Positions 38,768-47,357 of a DNA stretch of 64,000 bases are shown piece after piece (the stretch's first letter is position 1; the number at the start of each line of letters is the position of its first letter). Source of the DNA: Neisseriaceae bacterium JH1-16 (GTDB taxonomy: Bacteria; Pseudomonadota; Gammaproteobacteria; Burkholderiales; Chromobacteriaceae); the NCBI GenBank assembly GCA_025989215.1, contig JAPDNP010000004.1, positions 248,001-312,000 of the forward strand, in the 5' to 3' direction. The position numbers and the translations under genes are program-made. Under the pieces are notes generated by a model that ran no database searches, was not told where the DNA came from, and saw nothing but the letters and a program-made list of their open reading frames with translations.

Positions 38768-38796
38768 GACGATTAAGCAATTGACGATTAAGCAAT
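38768..38796 (+). repeat. Direct repeat in the rstA leader
   Basis: GACGATTAAGCAAT occurs twice in tandem with a 15-bp period (38768-38781 and 38783-38796), just before the rstA ribosome site. It could be a regulator-binding repeat or a recent tandem duplication. Confidence 0.6.
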
Positions 38797-38812
38797 ACAA
38801 GAGGAATTCCGC

Positions 38813-39535
38813 ATGAGTCACCGCATTGTGTTCGTCGAAGACGACCCGGAACTGGCCGGGCTGATTTCCGACTTTCTGTCGCGCCACGATCTGGAGGTCC
38901 AGATCGAGCCGCGCGGTGACACCGCGCTGGCCACCATCCTCGACGCCAAGCCGGACATGGTGCTGCTCGACATCATGCTGCCCGGCAAAGACGGCCTGTC
39001 GGTGTGCCGCGAACTGCGCCCGCTGTTCAACGGCCCGATCGTGATGCTGACCTCGCTCGACAGCGACATGAACCAGATCCTCGGCCTGGAGCTGGGCGCC
39101 AACGACTACATCCTGAAGACCACCCCGCCGCCGGTGTTGCTGGCCCGGTTGCGCGCCCAGCTGCGCGACTACCGCCCGAGCACGCCGACCGAAACCGCCG
39201 CGCCGATCCAGGCCAAGAACTCGCTGCAGCGCCTGCTGTTCGGCCAACTGGCGATCGACCCGGTCAGCCGCGACGTGATGCTGGACGACGAACTGATCAC
39301 CCTATCGACCGCCGACTTCGACCTGCTGTGGCTGCTGGCCAGCCACGCCGGCGAGATCCTCAGCCGCGAAACGCTGCTGAAGGCGCTGCGCGGCGTCAGC
39401 TACGATGGCCTCGACCGCAGCGTCGACGTGGCGATCTCGCGCCTGCGCAAGAAGCTGGGCGACAACCCGACCGAGCCGTTCCGCATCAAGACGGTGCGCA
39501 ACAAGGGCTATCTGTTCTCGCCGTCCGGCTGGTAA
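38813..39535 (+). CDS. rstA: OmpR-family response regulator RstA
   Basis: A 240-residue regulator. The receiver domain has VEDDPELAG, phosphoacceptor Asp53 (LLDIMLPGKDG) and LTSLDSDMN; the C-terminal winged helix ends with SYDGLDRSVDVAISRLRKKLGD and IKTVRNKGYLFSP. These blocks match enterobacterial RstA closely. AGAGGAA precedes the ATG. RstA works with RstB and in E. coli activates asr; here an asr-like gene lies just downstream of rstB. Confidence 0.93.
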   Translation: MSHRIVFVEDDPELAGLISDFLSRHDLEVQIEPRGDTALATILDAKPDMVLLDIMLPGKDGLSVCRELRPLFNGPIVMLTSLDSDMNQILGLELGANDYILKTTPPPVLLARLRAQLRDYRPSTPTETAAPIQAKNSLQRLLFGQLAIDPVSRDVMLDDELITLSTADFDLLWLLASHAGEILSRETLLKALRGVSYDGLDRSVDVAISRLRKKLGDNPTEPFRIKTVRNKGYLFSPSGW

Positions 39536-39537
39536 AT

Positions 39538-39806
39538 AGAGCCTGTCATGAATCTGATCACGGCCGCGTTGGAGACAAAAAAGATGCAGAGCAAGGCGCG
39601 AGCTGCGCCGCTGTGCCAGCACAGCAAGCAGGGAGCAACGCCGCTATGCGGCTTTTTTGCTCCAACCCGAAGGGCCAAGCGCCCGGAATCCCGCCTACGG
39701 CGTTGCCGCTCTTGGCTAATGAATAGCATTGGCCTGCGAGACGGCGCCTTGCATCCGGAACTCCGGGCACTTGGCGCGGCTCGCGATCAGACTCATGACA
39801 GGCTCT
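39538..39806. mobile_element. MITE-like element between rstA and rstB
   Basis: A 269-bp element bounded by 22-bp terminal inverted repeats with a single mismatch (left AGAGCCTGTCATGAATCTGA, right the complement ending CATGACAGGCTCT). It has internal hairpins and no plausible gene. It fills the whole gap between the rstA stop (2 bp away) and the rstB start (4 bp away). No target-site duplication is obvious. Confidence 0.7.
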
Positions 39807-39810
39807 GATC

Positions 39811-41145
39811 ATGCGTAAACTCTTCATCCAGTTCTACCTGCTGCTGGTCACCTGCTTCATCGTGGCGGTGATCATGGTCGGCGCCGTTTACAAGCAGGCG
39901 GTCGACAAGGTCGGCGAGCGCTATCTGTCCGACCTGCTACGCACCTCGCTGTCGCTGATCGAGGCCGAACTGAAGGGCGTGCCGCCGCAGATGTGGGGCG
40001 AGATGCTGGCGCGCGCCGACAACGACCTGTCCTTCCACATCAAGGTCGAACCGCTGTCGCAGTACAGCCTGGACGACGAGTCCTACCAGGCGCTTGCCAA
40101 CGGCGACATCGTGATGATCGAGGACAGCTACCTGTTCCTGCAGCGCATCGCCAACAGCGACTACGTGCTGGTGGCCGGGCCGCTGCGCTACCTGTTCTTC
40201 CTGCACCAGCTCAAGTGGTTCGACTACGCCTTGCTCGCCTTCGTCGGCCTGTCGCTGGCGCTGCCGGTATTCCTGTGGATGCGCCCGCACTGGCGCGACC
40301 TGATGGCACTGGAGCGCGCCGCCACCCGGCTCGGCGCCGGACAGTTCGATACCCGTGTCAACCTGTCGGAGCGTTCCGGCGTTGCTCGTTTAGGTCTGGC
40401 GTTCAACCGCATGATCGACAGCATCAACGAGCTGTTGGCCAGTAAGAAATCGCTGACCAATGCGGTGGCGCACGAGCTGCGTACCCCGCTGGCACGGCTG
40501 CGTTACCGGCTGGCACTGCTGGAAGACACCGACACCGCGGCGATGGAGCGCGACCTGAACGCGATCGACTCGCTGATCGAGGAATTGCTGCTGCACGCGC
40601 GGCTCGACCGGCCGGAGACGGTACTGGCGCTCAGCCAGCTCGACGCGGTGCCATGGGCCCGCAACCGGCTCAGCGACATCGGCGCGATCGCACCGGAGCT
40701 CGACTGGGTATTGGCCACCGACGCCAGCACCCCGCTGAGCATCCAGGCCGACCGGCACCTGCTCAGCCGCGCGCTCGACAACTTGCTGACCAATGCGCGG
40801 CGTTACGCGCGCAGCACGGTGCAGGTAAAGTTGGCCGAAGACGCCCAAGGCTGGTCGATGAGCGTCGAGGACGACGGCCCGGGCATCCCGGCCGAGGATC
40901 GCGACCGGGTGTTCGAACCGTTCGTGCGCCTGGATGAAAGCCGCGCCCGCCACACCGGCGGACACGGGCTGGGACTGGCGATCGTCGCCGGCGTCGCCCG
41001 CGCCCACCAGGGCAGCATCAGCGTCGATAACGACGGCCCGCTTGCCGGTGCACGCTTTACGCTGCGCTGGCCAAAACCCGTTGCCGTACATTCAGTTACA
41101 CCGGGAAACATACCCACTACAGACGATCGTGAGGGGGCGTCCTAG
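39811..41145 (+). CDS. rstB: Sensor histidine kinase RstB
   Basis: A 444-residue inner-membrane kinase. Helix 1 (LFIQFYLLLVTCFIVAVIMVG), a periplasmic sensor of about 105 residues, helix 2 (about 138-157), HAMP, then His221 in NAVAHELRTPLARLRYRL, N box LDNLLTNARRYA, and DDGPGIP and GGHGLGLAI. RstB-specific similarity includes LFIQFYLLL, FLQRI and WMRPHW. The ribosome site would lie in the MITE and is weak, so expression may differ from that of rstA. Confidence 0.93.
   Translation: MRKLFIQFYLLLVTCFIVAVIMVGAVYKQAVDKVGERYLSDLLRTSLSLIEAELKGVPPQMWGEMLARADNDLSFHIKVEPLSQYSLDDESYQALANGDIVMIEDSYLFLQRIANSDYVLVAGPLRYLFFLHQLKWFDYALLAFVGLSLALPVFLWMRPHWRDLMALERAATRLGAGQFDTRVNLSERSGVARLGLAFNRMIDSINELLASKKSLTNAVAHELRTPLARLRYRLALLEDTDTAAMERDLNAIDSLIEELLLHARLDRPETVLALSQLDAVPWARNRLSDIGAIAPELDWVLATDASTPLSIQADRHLLSRALDNLLTNARRYARSTVQVKLAEDAQGWSMSVEDDGPGIPAEDRDRVFEPFVRLDESRARHTGGHGLGLAIVAGVARAHQGSISVDNDGPLAGARFTLRWPKPVAVHSVTPGNIPTTDDREGAS
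41087..41123 (+). promoter_or_regulatory. RstA-box match and promoter for the asr-like gene
   Basis: TACATTCAGTTACA (41087-41100) fits the E. coli RstA box TACATNTNGTTACA at 11 of 12 defined positions. Its end, GTTACA, can serve as a -35 element 17 bp before TACAGA (41118-41123). The site lies in the 3' end of rstB, about 123-136 bp before the asr-like start. Confidence 0.6.
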
Positions 41146-41222
41146 ACTGCGCCCCCATGGAAAGCCGAGCTGACAAACGGCCCCGGCACCTCAAATTAAA
41201 ACTACGATCTCTGGAGTTAAGC

Positions 41223-41975
41223 ATGAAAAAGCTGTCCGTTATCGCTCTGGCCGCTGCGCTGGGCCTGGCTTCCACCGCTGGTTTCGCTGCTGAAAAAGCC
41301 GCTGCTCCGGTTGTAAAGGCCGCTGCTAAGAAAACCACCAAGAAAGCCGCTTCGGCTCCGGCTCAGAAAGCCCAAGCTGCCAAGAAAGTAACCAAGAAAG
41401 CTGCTTCCGCTCCGGCCGCTCAGAAAGCCCAAGCTGCTAAGAAAGCCGTGAAGAAAGCTGCTTCGGCTCCGGCTCAGAAAGCTCAAGCTGCCAAGAAAGT
41501 AGCCAAGAAAGCTGCTTCCGCTCCGGCCGCTCAGAAAGCCCAAGCTGCTAAGAAAGCCGTGAAGAAAGCCGCTTCGGCTCCGGCTCAGAAAGCTCAAGCT
41601 GCCAAGAAAGTAGCTAAGAAAGCTGCTTCCGCTCCGGCCGCTCAGAAAGCCCAAGCCGCCAAGAAAGTAGCTAAGAAAGCGGCTTCCGCTCCGGCCGCTC
41701 AGAAAGCCCAAGCCGCCAAGAAAGTAGCCAAGAAAGCTGCTTCTGCTCCGGCCGCTCAGAAAGCCCAAGCTGCCAAGAAAGTAGCTAAGAAAGCTGCTTC
41801 TGCTCCGGCCCAGAAAGCTCAAGCCGCCAAGAAAGTAGCTAAGAAAGCTGCTTCCGCTCCGGCGCAAAAAGCTCAAGCCGCTAAGAAAGCCGTGAAGAAA
41901 GCCGCTTCGGCTCCGGCTCAAAAGGCTCAAGCTGCAAAGAAAGCTGTGAAGAAAGTAGCTTCGGCTGCTAAGTAA
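41223..41975 (+). CDS. asr: Expanded Asr-like acid-shock protein (11 Lys/Ala-rich repeats)
   Basis: A 250-residue secreted protein. A signal peptide (MKKLSVIALAAALGLASTAGFA) is followed by a basic linker and 11 tandem units of 18-19 residues, KKAASAPA(A)QKAQAAKKVA with VA, AV or VT endings, then KKVASAAK. APAQKAQAAKK is also the repeat core of the E. coli acid-shock protein Asr, which is shorter. Asr is a periplasmic, intrinsically disordered, highly basic protein induced at low pH through RstA. GGAG precedes ATG 41223. An H1-like DNA-binding protein is the alternative reading, but the signal peptide and rstAB argue for Asr. Confidence 0.8.
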   Translation: MKKLSVIALAAALGLASTAGFAAEKAAAPVVKAAAKKTTKKAASAPAQKAQAAKKVTKKAASAPAAQKAQAAKKAVKKAASAPAQKAQAAKKVAKKAASAPAAQKAQAAKKAVKKAASAPAQKAQAAKKVAKKAASAPAAQKAQAAKKVAKKAASAPAAQKAQAAKKVAKKAASAPAAQKAQAAKKVAKKAASAPAQKAQAAKKVAKKAASAPAQKAQAAKKAVKKAASAPAQKAQAAKKAVKKVASAAK

Positions 41976-42001
41976 GTCCCAGTGAGTTGTTGATGACGGT
42001 T

Positions 42002-42028
42002 CCGGGGTGCTCTGCACCCCGGTTTTTT
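42002..42028 (+). terminator. Intrinsic terminator of the asr-like gene
   Basis: A 9-bp stem (CCGGGGTGC/GCACCCCGG) has a 3-nt loop and T6. Confidence 0.9.
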
Positions 42029-42045
42029 ATTTTAAACTGCGCATC

Positions 42046-42897
42046 ATGCTGACCCGATCTCTGGCCGCCCTGACGGCCACCCTATTCTCGCTGGCCGCGA
42101 TCGCCCCGGCCCACGCCATCGGCAAAGCCGAAAAACGCCAACTGTTCTTCGGCCACGACGACCGCCATACCCTGGTGCCCGATGCCCTGCCCTGGCGCGC
42201 CATCGGCCAGATCGAAACCGCCTCCCACAGTATCTGTACCGCGACGCTGATCGCCGACGATGTCGTCTTGACCGCCGGCCATTGCTTCAAGGACCCGGAC
42301 ACCGGTCGTTTCGATCCCGCCGTCAGCTTCGCCGCCGCGTTGAACGGCAAGCAGGCTGCCGCCCGCGTCGCGACCAGCCGCGTCTTCGTCGACCGCCGCC
42401 TGTTCGCCGGCCTCACCGCCGAGGGAGGCGGGCTGATCGTCGACCCGAAAGTCGCCCGCTACGACTACGCCTTCGTGCGCCTGGCCCAGCCGATCGGCCG
42501 CACCCTCGGCTATCTGCCGCTGGTCGATGGCGACCGCGCCACGCTGCAGACCCGCCTCGCCGATGCACGCTGGCGTGTCACCCAGGCAGGCTACCCAATC
42601 GACGACCCCAGCCACCTGACCGTGCACGAGCAATGCCGCGCCATCCGCCTGCTGCCGGACGGCCGTCTCAGCCATCGCTGCGACACGCTGCCGGGCGACA
42701 GCGGTTCACCGCTGCTGCTGATCGACGGCGCCGGCAAGGCGGCCATCGTCGCACTGCAAAGCTCCGCCCCCGATGCCCGCGACCGTCGCCGCGCCGACAA
42801 TATGGCGCTGTCGGTACCGGCATTCCGCAGTGCACTCGAGCGCTTCCTAGCCGAGGGTCGAGCCGCCCGACCCGGCGTCGCCTCCGCCGCCCAATAA
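42046..42897 (+). CDS. Secreted trypsin-like serine protease
   Basis: A 283-residue S1-family (V8-like) protease with a signal peptide (cleavage after PAHA). The triad is visible: His79 in LTAGHC, Asp140 in RYDYAFVRL and Ser219 in LPGDSGSPLL. Cysteines (Cys64/Cys80 and Cys197/Cys212) could form disulfides. ATG 42046 overlaps nothing and lies 17 bp after the asr terminator. Specificity is unknown. Confidence 0.85.
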   Translation: MLTRSLAALTATLFSLAAIAPAHAIGKAEKRQLFFGHDDRHTLVPDALPWRAIGQIETASHSICTATLIADDVVLTAGHCFKDPDTGRFDPAVSFAAALNGKQAAARVATSRVFVDRRLFAGLTAEGGGLIVDPKVARYDYAFVRLAQPIGRTLGYLPLVDGDRATLQTRLADARWRVTQAGYPIDDPSHLTVHEQCRAIRLLPDGRLSHRCDTLPGDSGSPLLLIDGAGKAAIVALQSSAPDARDRRRADNMALSVPAFRSALERFLAEGRAARPGVASAAQ

Positions 42898-42924
42898 AAA
42901 AACCGCGCCTCGGCGCGGTTTTTT
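42897..42924. terminator. Bidirectional terminator between the protease gene and rph
   Basis: A symmetric 13-bp stem (AAAAAACCGCGCC/GGCGCGGTTTTTT) lies between convergent genes and can end both transcripts. Confidence 0.9.
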
Positions 42925-42941
42925 ATTAACGGGATGCCGGC

Positions 42942-43658
42942 TCAGTCGACCAGTGCCGCCTTCTGCAGCTCGACCAGTTCGGCGATGCCCTGCTCGGCCA
43001 GTTCCAGCAACGCATCCATCTCGGCGCGGCTGAACGGCGCGCCCTCGGCTGTGCCCTGCACTTCGATGAAGTGGCCGCTGCCGGTCATCACCACATTCAT
43101 GTCGGTATCGCAGGCGGAATCTTCCGGATAGTCGAGGTCGAGCACCGGCTCGCCTTCGAACACGCCGACCGACACTGCCGCCACATGGTCGCGCAGCGGG
43201 CTTTCGGTCAACTTGCCAGCACGGATCAGCCCGTTCACCGCATCGGCCAGCGCCACATAGGCACCGGTGATGCTGGCGGTGCGGGTACCGCCGTCGGCCT
43301 GGATCACGTCGCAGTCGATCACGATCTGCCGCTCTCCGAGCTTCTCCAGGTCCACCACCGCGCGCAGGCTGCGCCCGATCAGCCGCTGGATCTCCTGGGT
43401 ACGGCCGCTCTGCTTGCCGCTGGCTGCCTCGCGGCGCATCCGGCTGCCGGTCGAGCGCGGCAGCATGCCGTACTCGGCGGTCACCCAGCCCTGCCCCTTG
43501 CCCTTCAGGAAACCCGGCACCGTCTCCTCGACGCTGGCGGTACAGATCACCTTGGTATCACCGAACTCGACCAGGACCGAGCCTTCGGCGTGGCGGGTGT
43601 AGTGGCGGGTCAGGCGCACGGGGCGCAATTGGCGGGGGCTACGTTGGGAGGGGCGCAT
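42942..43658 (-). CDS. rph: Ribonuclease PH
   Basis: A 238-residue phosphorolytic exoribonuclease that trims tRNA 3' ends. Conserved blocks are [75 protein letters not shown] and [19 protein letters not shown]. The length is normal. It is divergent from yicC, a common arrangement in proteobacteria. Confidence 0.96.
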   Translation of the reverse strand: MRPSQRSPRQLRPVRLTRHYTRHAEGSVLVEFGDTKVICTASVEETVPGFLKGKGQGWVTAEYGMLPRSTGSRMRREAASGKQSGRTQEIQRLIGRSLRAVVDLEKLGERQIVIDCDVIQADGGTRTASITGAYVALADAVNGLIRAGKLTESPLRDHVAAVSVGVFEGEPVLDLDYPEDSACDTDMNVVMTGSGHFIEVQGTAEGAPFSRAEMDALLELAEQGIAELVELQKAALVD

Positions 43659-43832
43659 GGCACGATTCCGAGTGAAAACGCTCGATTGTAACGCGCTGGC
43701 GCCGCGGCGACGATGCCGGGCGGCCGGGGCGGCCAGCCGGGGACAGTTGGTGTATAGTGCTTTTGACCCTGAATGGAGTGTAGACCTCGATTCAGGCGGC
43801 CCCTTGCACCAACCTTAACCGGGAACACCGCC

Positions 43833-44699
43833 ATGATCCTCAGCATGACCGGCTTCGCCTCCACCACCCGCGAATTTCCGGGCGGAATGCTCAGCCTCGA
43901 ACTGCGTGCCGTCAACCATCGCTACCTCGACGTGCAGATGCGCCTGCCCGAAGAGCTGCGCATCATCGAACCGGCGCTGCGCGAACTGATCGCCAGCCGC
44001 GTCTCGCGCGGCAAGCTCGAATGCCGCGTCGGCCTGAACCAGACCGACAACGCCAGCCCGACGCTGGAATTGAACACCGATTATCTCGACAAGCTGATTT
44101 CCCTGGCCGGCGAAGTACGCGCACGCGCGCCGGAAGTGAAGGAATTGTCGGTGGCCGAACTGCTGCGCTGGCCCGGCGTGCTGCGCTCCAACGAGCTGCC
44201 GCCGGAAACCCTGCAGCAGCTAACGCTGGAAGGGCTCGCCAAGGTGCTGGACGACTTCGCCGCCACCCGCGCACGCGAGGGCGAAAAGCTCAAGGCGGTG
44301 CTGATCGAACGCATCGTCGGCATGGAAACCATCATCAGCAGCATCAAGCCGAAGCTGCCGCAAATCCTCGACGCCTATATGGCACGGCTGTCGGCGCGGC
44401 TGCGCGACGCGGTCGAGAACGTCGACGACGACCGCCTGAAGCAGGAGTTCACCCTGTTCGCACAGAAGATCGATGTCGACGAGGAACTGGCCCGTCTGAC
44501 CACCCACCTGACCGAAGTGCGCCGCATCCTGTCCAAGGGTGGCCAGGCCGGCAAGCGCCTGGACTTCCTGATGCAGGAACTGAACCGCGAAGCGAACACG
44601 CTCGGCTCCAAGTCGGTATCGACCGAGACCACCCAGGCCTCGGTGGAACTGAAGGTGTTGATCGAACAGATGCGCGAACAGATCCAAAACATCGAGTAA
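43833..44699 (+). CDS. yicC: YicC/YloC family endoribonuclease
   Basis: A 288-residue protein starting MILSMTGFASTTREFPGG, diagnostic of YicC, with the C-terminal DUF1732 block GKRLDFLMQELNREANTLGSKS. The family are endoribonucleases that affect sRNA stability. ATG 43833 is used. In many relatives gmk follows; here an integrase gene follows instead. Confidence 0.93.
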   Translation: MILSMTGFASTTREFPGGMLSLELRAVNHRYLDVQMRLPEELRIIEPALRELIASRVSRGKLECRVGLNQTDNASPTLELNTDYLDKLISLAGEVRARAPEVKELSVAELLRWPGVLRSNELPPETLQQLTLEGLAKVLDDFAATRAREGEKLKAVLIERIVGMETIISSIKPKLPQILDAYMARLSARLRDAVENVDDDRLKQEFTLFAQKIDVDEELARLTTHLTEVRRILSKGGQAGKRLDFLMQELNREANTLGSKSVSTETTQASVELKVLIEQMREQIQNIE

Positions 44700-44737
44700 G
44701 CTTTCACGACGTATCACCTCGTGTCAGTGACACCAGA

Positions 44738-44762
44738 AAAGCCCCGCCAGTCGGGGCTTTAT
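44738..44762 (+). terminator. Intrinsic terminator of yicC
   Basis: A 9-bp stem (AAAGCCCCG/CGGGGCTTT) has a loop of CCAGT, 38 bp after the yicC stop. Confidence 0.82.
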
Positions 44763-44807
44763 TCATTCATGTTGTGTCACCCCATCGCAAGAAAGCGCAT
44801 AATTAGC

Positions 44808-44859
44808 GTGTACCCAAACGTGTACCCAAGGCACTTTTTGCAGGTCGGTTTGGGTACAC
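44808..44859. repeat. Short repeats beside the integrase (possible attL/arm sites)
   Basis: GTGTACCCAA occurs at 44808-44817 and 44820-44829 (12-bp period), and its complement TTGGGTACAC at 44850-44859, 80-130 bp before the integrase gene. Such clusters are typical arm-type integrase sites near the left end of an integrated element. The core attachment sequence is not identified. Confidence 0.45.
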
Positions 44860-44940
44860 ACCCCTATTCGCTGTTTGCGTTTTTCGACCTTCAAGGCTGG
44901 CGCGGGCTAGGGGCATCTACTCGCTATTCAGGAGGGCGAC

Positions 44941-46212
44941 ATGGGCAAACTGACCGATATACAGATCCGGGCATGGATCAAGGCAAGGGAGCGCTTTGAG
45001 GGAAGAGCGGATGGCGACGGCCTGTGGCTGCGATTTCGAGAGGCGGACGCGGTACCGGTATGGCGCTTTCGCTATCGCTTCGCCGGCAAGCAACGCACGA
45101 TGCAAGTTGGCAGCTATGCCGAGCTGTCCCTTGCCAAGGCCAGGGAAACAGCTCGGGAGCTCGCCGCCCGTGTTGCGCTCGGCCATGATGTGGCCGCCGA
45201 GAAGCAGGAGCGCAAAGCCGCAGCCGTCGCCAAGATCGAGGCCGAGAAAGCCGCGGTACATGTGATCGACCTGGCGAACGAGTATTACGAGCGGATGATC
45301 CTGGGGCGCTGGAAGCACCCAGACATCGTGCGTCGTAGGATCGACAAGGACATCGGGCCGCACCTGGGCAAGATGAAGGTCGAGGACGTGAAGCCACGTC
45401 ACATCGACGACATGCTGCGCGACATCGTAAAGCGCGGCGCGCCCACCATCGCCAATGACGTGCTGCGCTGGACACGGCGCATGTTCGACTATGCGATCAA
45501 ACGACACATGGTCGAGTACAACCCCGCCTCTGCCTTCGACCTGGGAGACGCGGGCGGTACGGAGAAGGCCCGCAAACGCGCCCTATCCCGCGAGGAGCTG
45601 GTAAAGCTATTCGAAGCGATGAGAATGGCCAAGGGCTTCAGCGTCGAGAACGACCGGACCATTCGCCTGCTATTGCTGCTGTGTGTACGGAAGATGGAGC
45701 TATGCGCCGCCCGCTGGGAGGAATTCAACCTGGATGATGCCGTGTGGCACCTACCCGGCGAGCGCACCAAGACCGGCGAACCGATCGACATTCCCCTACC
45801 CTCTCTCGCCGTGGACTGGCTGCGCGAGCTGCGCCGACTGTCCGAGCCGAGCGCTTGGGTATTGCCGGCGCGCAAGATGGAGCACCGCATGGTGCCCCAC
45901 ATCCACGAGGGCACCATCGGCACCGCCCTGGGTAAGGTGAAACACGAGATGTCAGGCGTGGAGAATTTCACCGTGCACGACCTACGCCGCACTGCTCGCA
46001 CCCTGCTGGCCGAACTGGGCATAGACCCGGTGGTGGCCGAGCGTTGCCTGAATCACAAGATCAAAGGCGTGGAAGGCATCTACAACCGCCACGACTACTT
46101 CACCGAACGAAGTGACGCGCTGAACCGTCTGGCGGCACTGCTCGATGCACTCGATAAGGGCGAGCCTTACAACGTGACACCGATTGCCAAGGGCCGGAAG
46201 AAAAGGGCCTGA
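44941..46212 (+). CDS. P4-type tyrosine integrase
   Basis: A 423-residue site-specific recombinase. The N-terminal DUF4102-like domain (1-85, GDGLWLRF, VGSYAELSLAKARETA), SAM-like core-binding domain (about 105-200) and catalytic domain with Arg250 (LCVRKMEL), HDLRR (His346, Arg349), the LNHK histidine and nucleophile Tyr381 (GIYNRHDY). An ideal AGGAGG lies 5 nt before the ATG. It marks the left end of an integrated element downstream of yicC. Confidence 0.93.
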   Translation: MGKLTDIQIRAWIKARERFEGRADGDGLWLRFREADAVPVWRFRYRFAGKQRTMQVGSYAELSLAKARETARELAARVALGHDVAAEKQERKAAAVAKIEAEKAAVHVIDLANEYYERMILGRWKHPDIVRRRIDKDIGPHLGKMKVEDVKPRHIDDMLRDIVKRGAPTIANDVLRWTRRMFDYAIKRHMVEYNPASAFDLGDAGGTEKARKRALSREELVKLFEAMRMAKGFSVENDRTIRLLLLLCVRKMELCAARWEEFNLDDAVWHLPGERTKTGEPIDIPLPSLAVDWLRELRRLSEPSAWVLPARKMEHRMVPHIHEGTIGTALGKVKHEMSGVENFTVHDLRRTARTLLAELGIDPVVAERCLNHKIKGVEGIYNRHDYFTERSDALNRLAALLDALDKGEPYNVTPIAKGRKKRA

Positions 46213-46287
46213 CAGTCTCTTCACGAGACCGCTCTTATTTACAGGTAGCTCACTTCCGATTTGCCACCTCGATATGAAATAAAGTTA

Positions 46288-46830
46288 ATGAAAAGACTCT
46301 CCCCAAAAAGAGACCAGGCCGAAGTGTTTCTTCGTGCGGAACTAAGTGAAGGCCCCCAACAGTACAACCTCTTAAGAAAGATGGCTGAAGTCGAAGGCAT
46401 CAAGTGTCACACACTCGACAGTGCCGCCAAAAAGATCGGCGTGGATCGTTCGCAAGCATCCGGCGGCGGCTGGCAATGGCGACTCCCCGTCATTGCCACT
46501 GATCGCGCTCAACCAAGCCCTCCCTCACCCCAACCGAGATACCCTTCCCTTCCACACAACCTATCGTTTGACGAGCTTTGCCGATGGATCTACTCGACTG
46601 GGGCCGACAGCGACCCCTTTGTTGCAGCGCTACTATGGCACGCTCTGAAAATGAATTCAGAACAGACAGGCCCAACGGATGAACTGTTCCATGTACGTGT
46701 ACATATTCGTCACTTCTTTTCCCTCCTTGCCAAGGACTGTAATGACGAACAAGCGATTCATGAACAGCTAAAGATAGAGGAAGAATTGATTGAGTACCTC
46801 AACAGTGTTTTCTACCCCGAGAGCACCTGA
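46288..46830 (+). CDS. Hypothetical protein of the integrated element
   Basis: A 180-residue protein with no recognised domain. The first 65 residues look like a DNA-binding or regulatory fold (QYNLLRKMAEVEGIKCHTLDSAAKKIGVDRSQ), then a Pro-rich linker and a helical C-terminus ending in acidic residues. The GC content is lower than in neighbouring genes. ATG 46288 is chosen; the frame extends to a TTG at 46261. It lies between integrase and alpA. Confidence 0.55.
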   Translation: MKRLSPKRDQAEVFLRAELSEGPQQYNLLRKMAEVEGIKCHTLDSAAKKIGVDRSQASGGGWQWRLPVIATDRAQPSPPSPQPRYPSLPHNLSFDELCRWIYSTGADSDPFVAALLWHALKMNSEQTGPTDELFHVRVHIRHFFSLLAKDCNDEQAIHEQLKIEEELIEYLNSVFYPEST

Positions 46831-46985
46831 CAATATTGTCAGACCTTCAAATTTCACAAAATACTTAAAGGATTGATTAAAAATTAGGCTATCAGTGAAA
46901 AATCGGAAATCTCTAGTCTGACTCGCTCCGACCCGCTCCTATTGTGTCGCCACGTATCATGACATCCCAGAAAGGGGATCAATAC

Positions 46986-47201
46986 ATGGCAACCAGCCCC
47001 ATCTATGGCACCCTACCCGCTACTGGCTTTGTGCGCCTGTCCGACTTGCGACCAATCCTTCCCTTTAGCGACTCGACGCTATGGCGACGTGTCCGTGCCG
47101 GCACTTTTCCCGCACCAGTGAAACTTTCCGAGAGGGTAACCTGTTGGAAAGCGGAGAGCATCCGAGCTTGGCTCGATGAACAAGGCCAAGCAACGGTATA
47201 G
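46986..47201 (+). CDS. AlpA family DNA-binding regulator/excisionase
   Basis: A 71-residue MerR-like winged helix protein: GFVRLSDLRPILPFSDSTLWRRVRAGTFPAPVKLSERVTCW in this frame is the AlpA pattern, with a C-terminal helix ESIRAWLDEQ. AlpA proteins activate integrase or act as excisionase in P4-like satellites. AAAGGGG precedes the ATG. An AT-rich 150-bp stretch upstream is the likely promoter region. Confidence 0.87.
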   Translation: MATSPIYGTLPATGFVRLSDLRPILPFSDSTLWRRVRAGTFPAPVKLSERVTCWKAESIRAWLDEQGQATV

Positions 47202-47210
47202 GAGTGAACG

Positions 47211-47345
47211 ATGACCGCAACTGCCTTTTGCGGGCGATCGCCGATTACCAGGCGGACGCCAAGAAGCATGTCGACAACCCTGCCGCTGCGCTGTGCCGGC
47301 AAAGCCCTGCCCACGCCTGACCTTATCCTGACGCTAGACCGCTAA
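47211..47345 (+). CDS. Small open frame between alpA and primase
   Basis: A 44-codon frame (MTATAFCGRSPITRRTPRSM...) with GGAG 6 nt before the ATG, beginning 10 bp after alpA and ending 12 bp before the primase gene. Tight packing supports translation; the basic, Thr/Pro-rich sequence is not recognised. Confidence 0.35.
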   Translation: MTATAFCGRSPITRRTPRSMSTTLPLRCAGKALPTPDLILTLDR

Positions 47346-47357
47346 GGACACCACACC

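Noticed and set aside
41337-41950. CRISPR-like tandem repetition
   Set aside because: The repeats are contiguous coding units without spacers and keep the reading frame, so this is a protein repeat and not a CRISPR array.
41217-42017. A minus-strand frame of 266 codons rich in Ser, Phe, Leu and Gly
   Set aside because: It is the mirror of the repeat-containing asr-like gene, which has a signal peptide, ribosome site and terminator on the plus strand.
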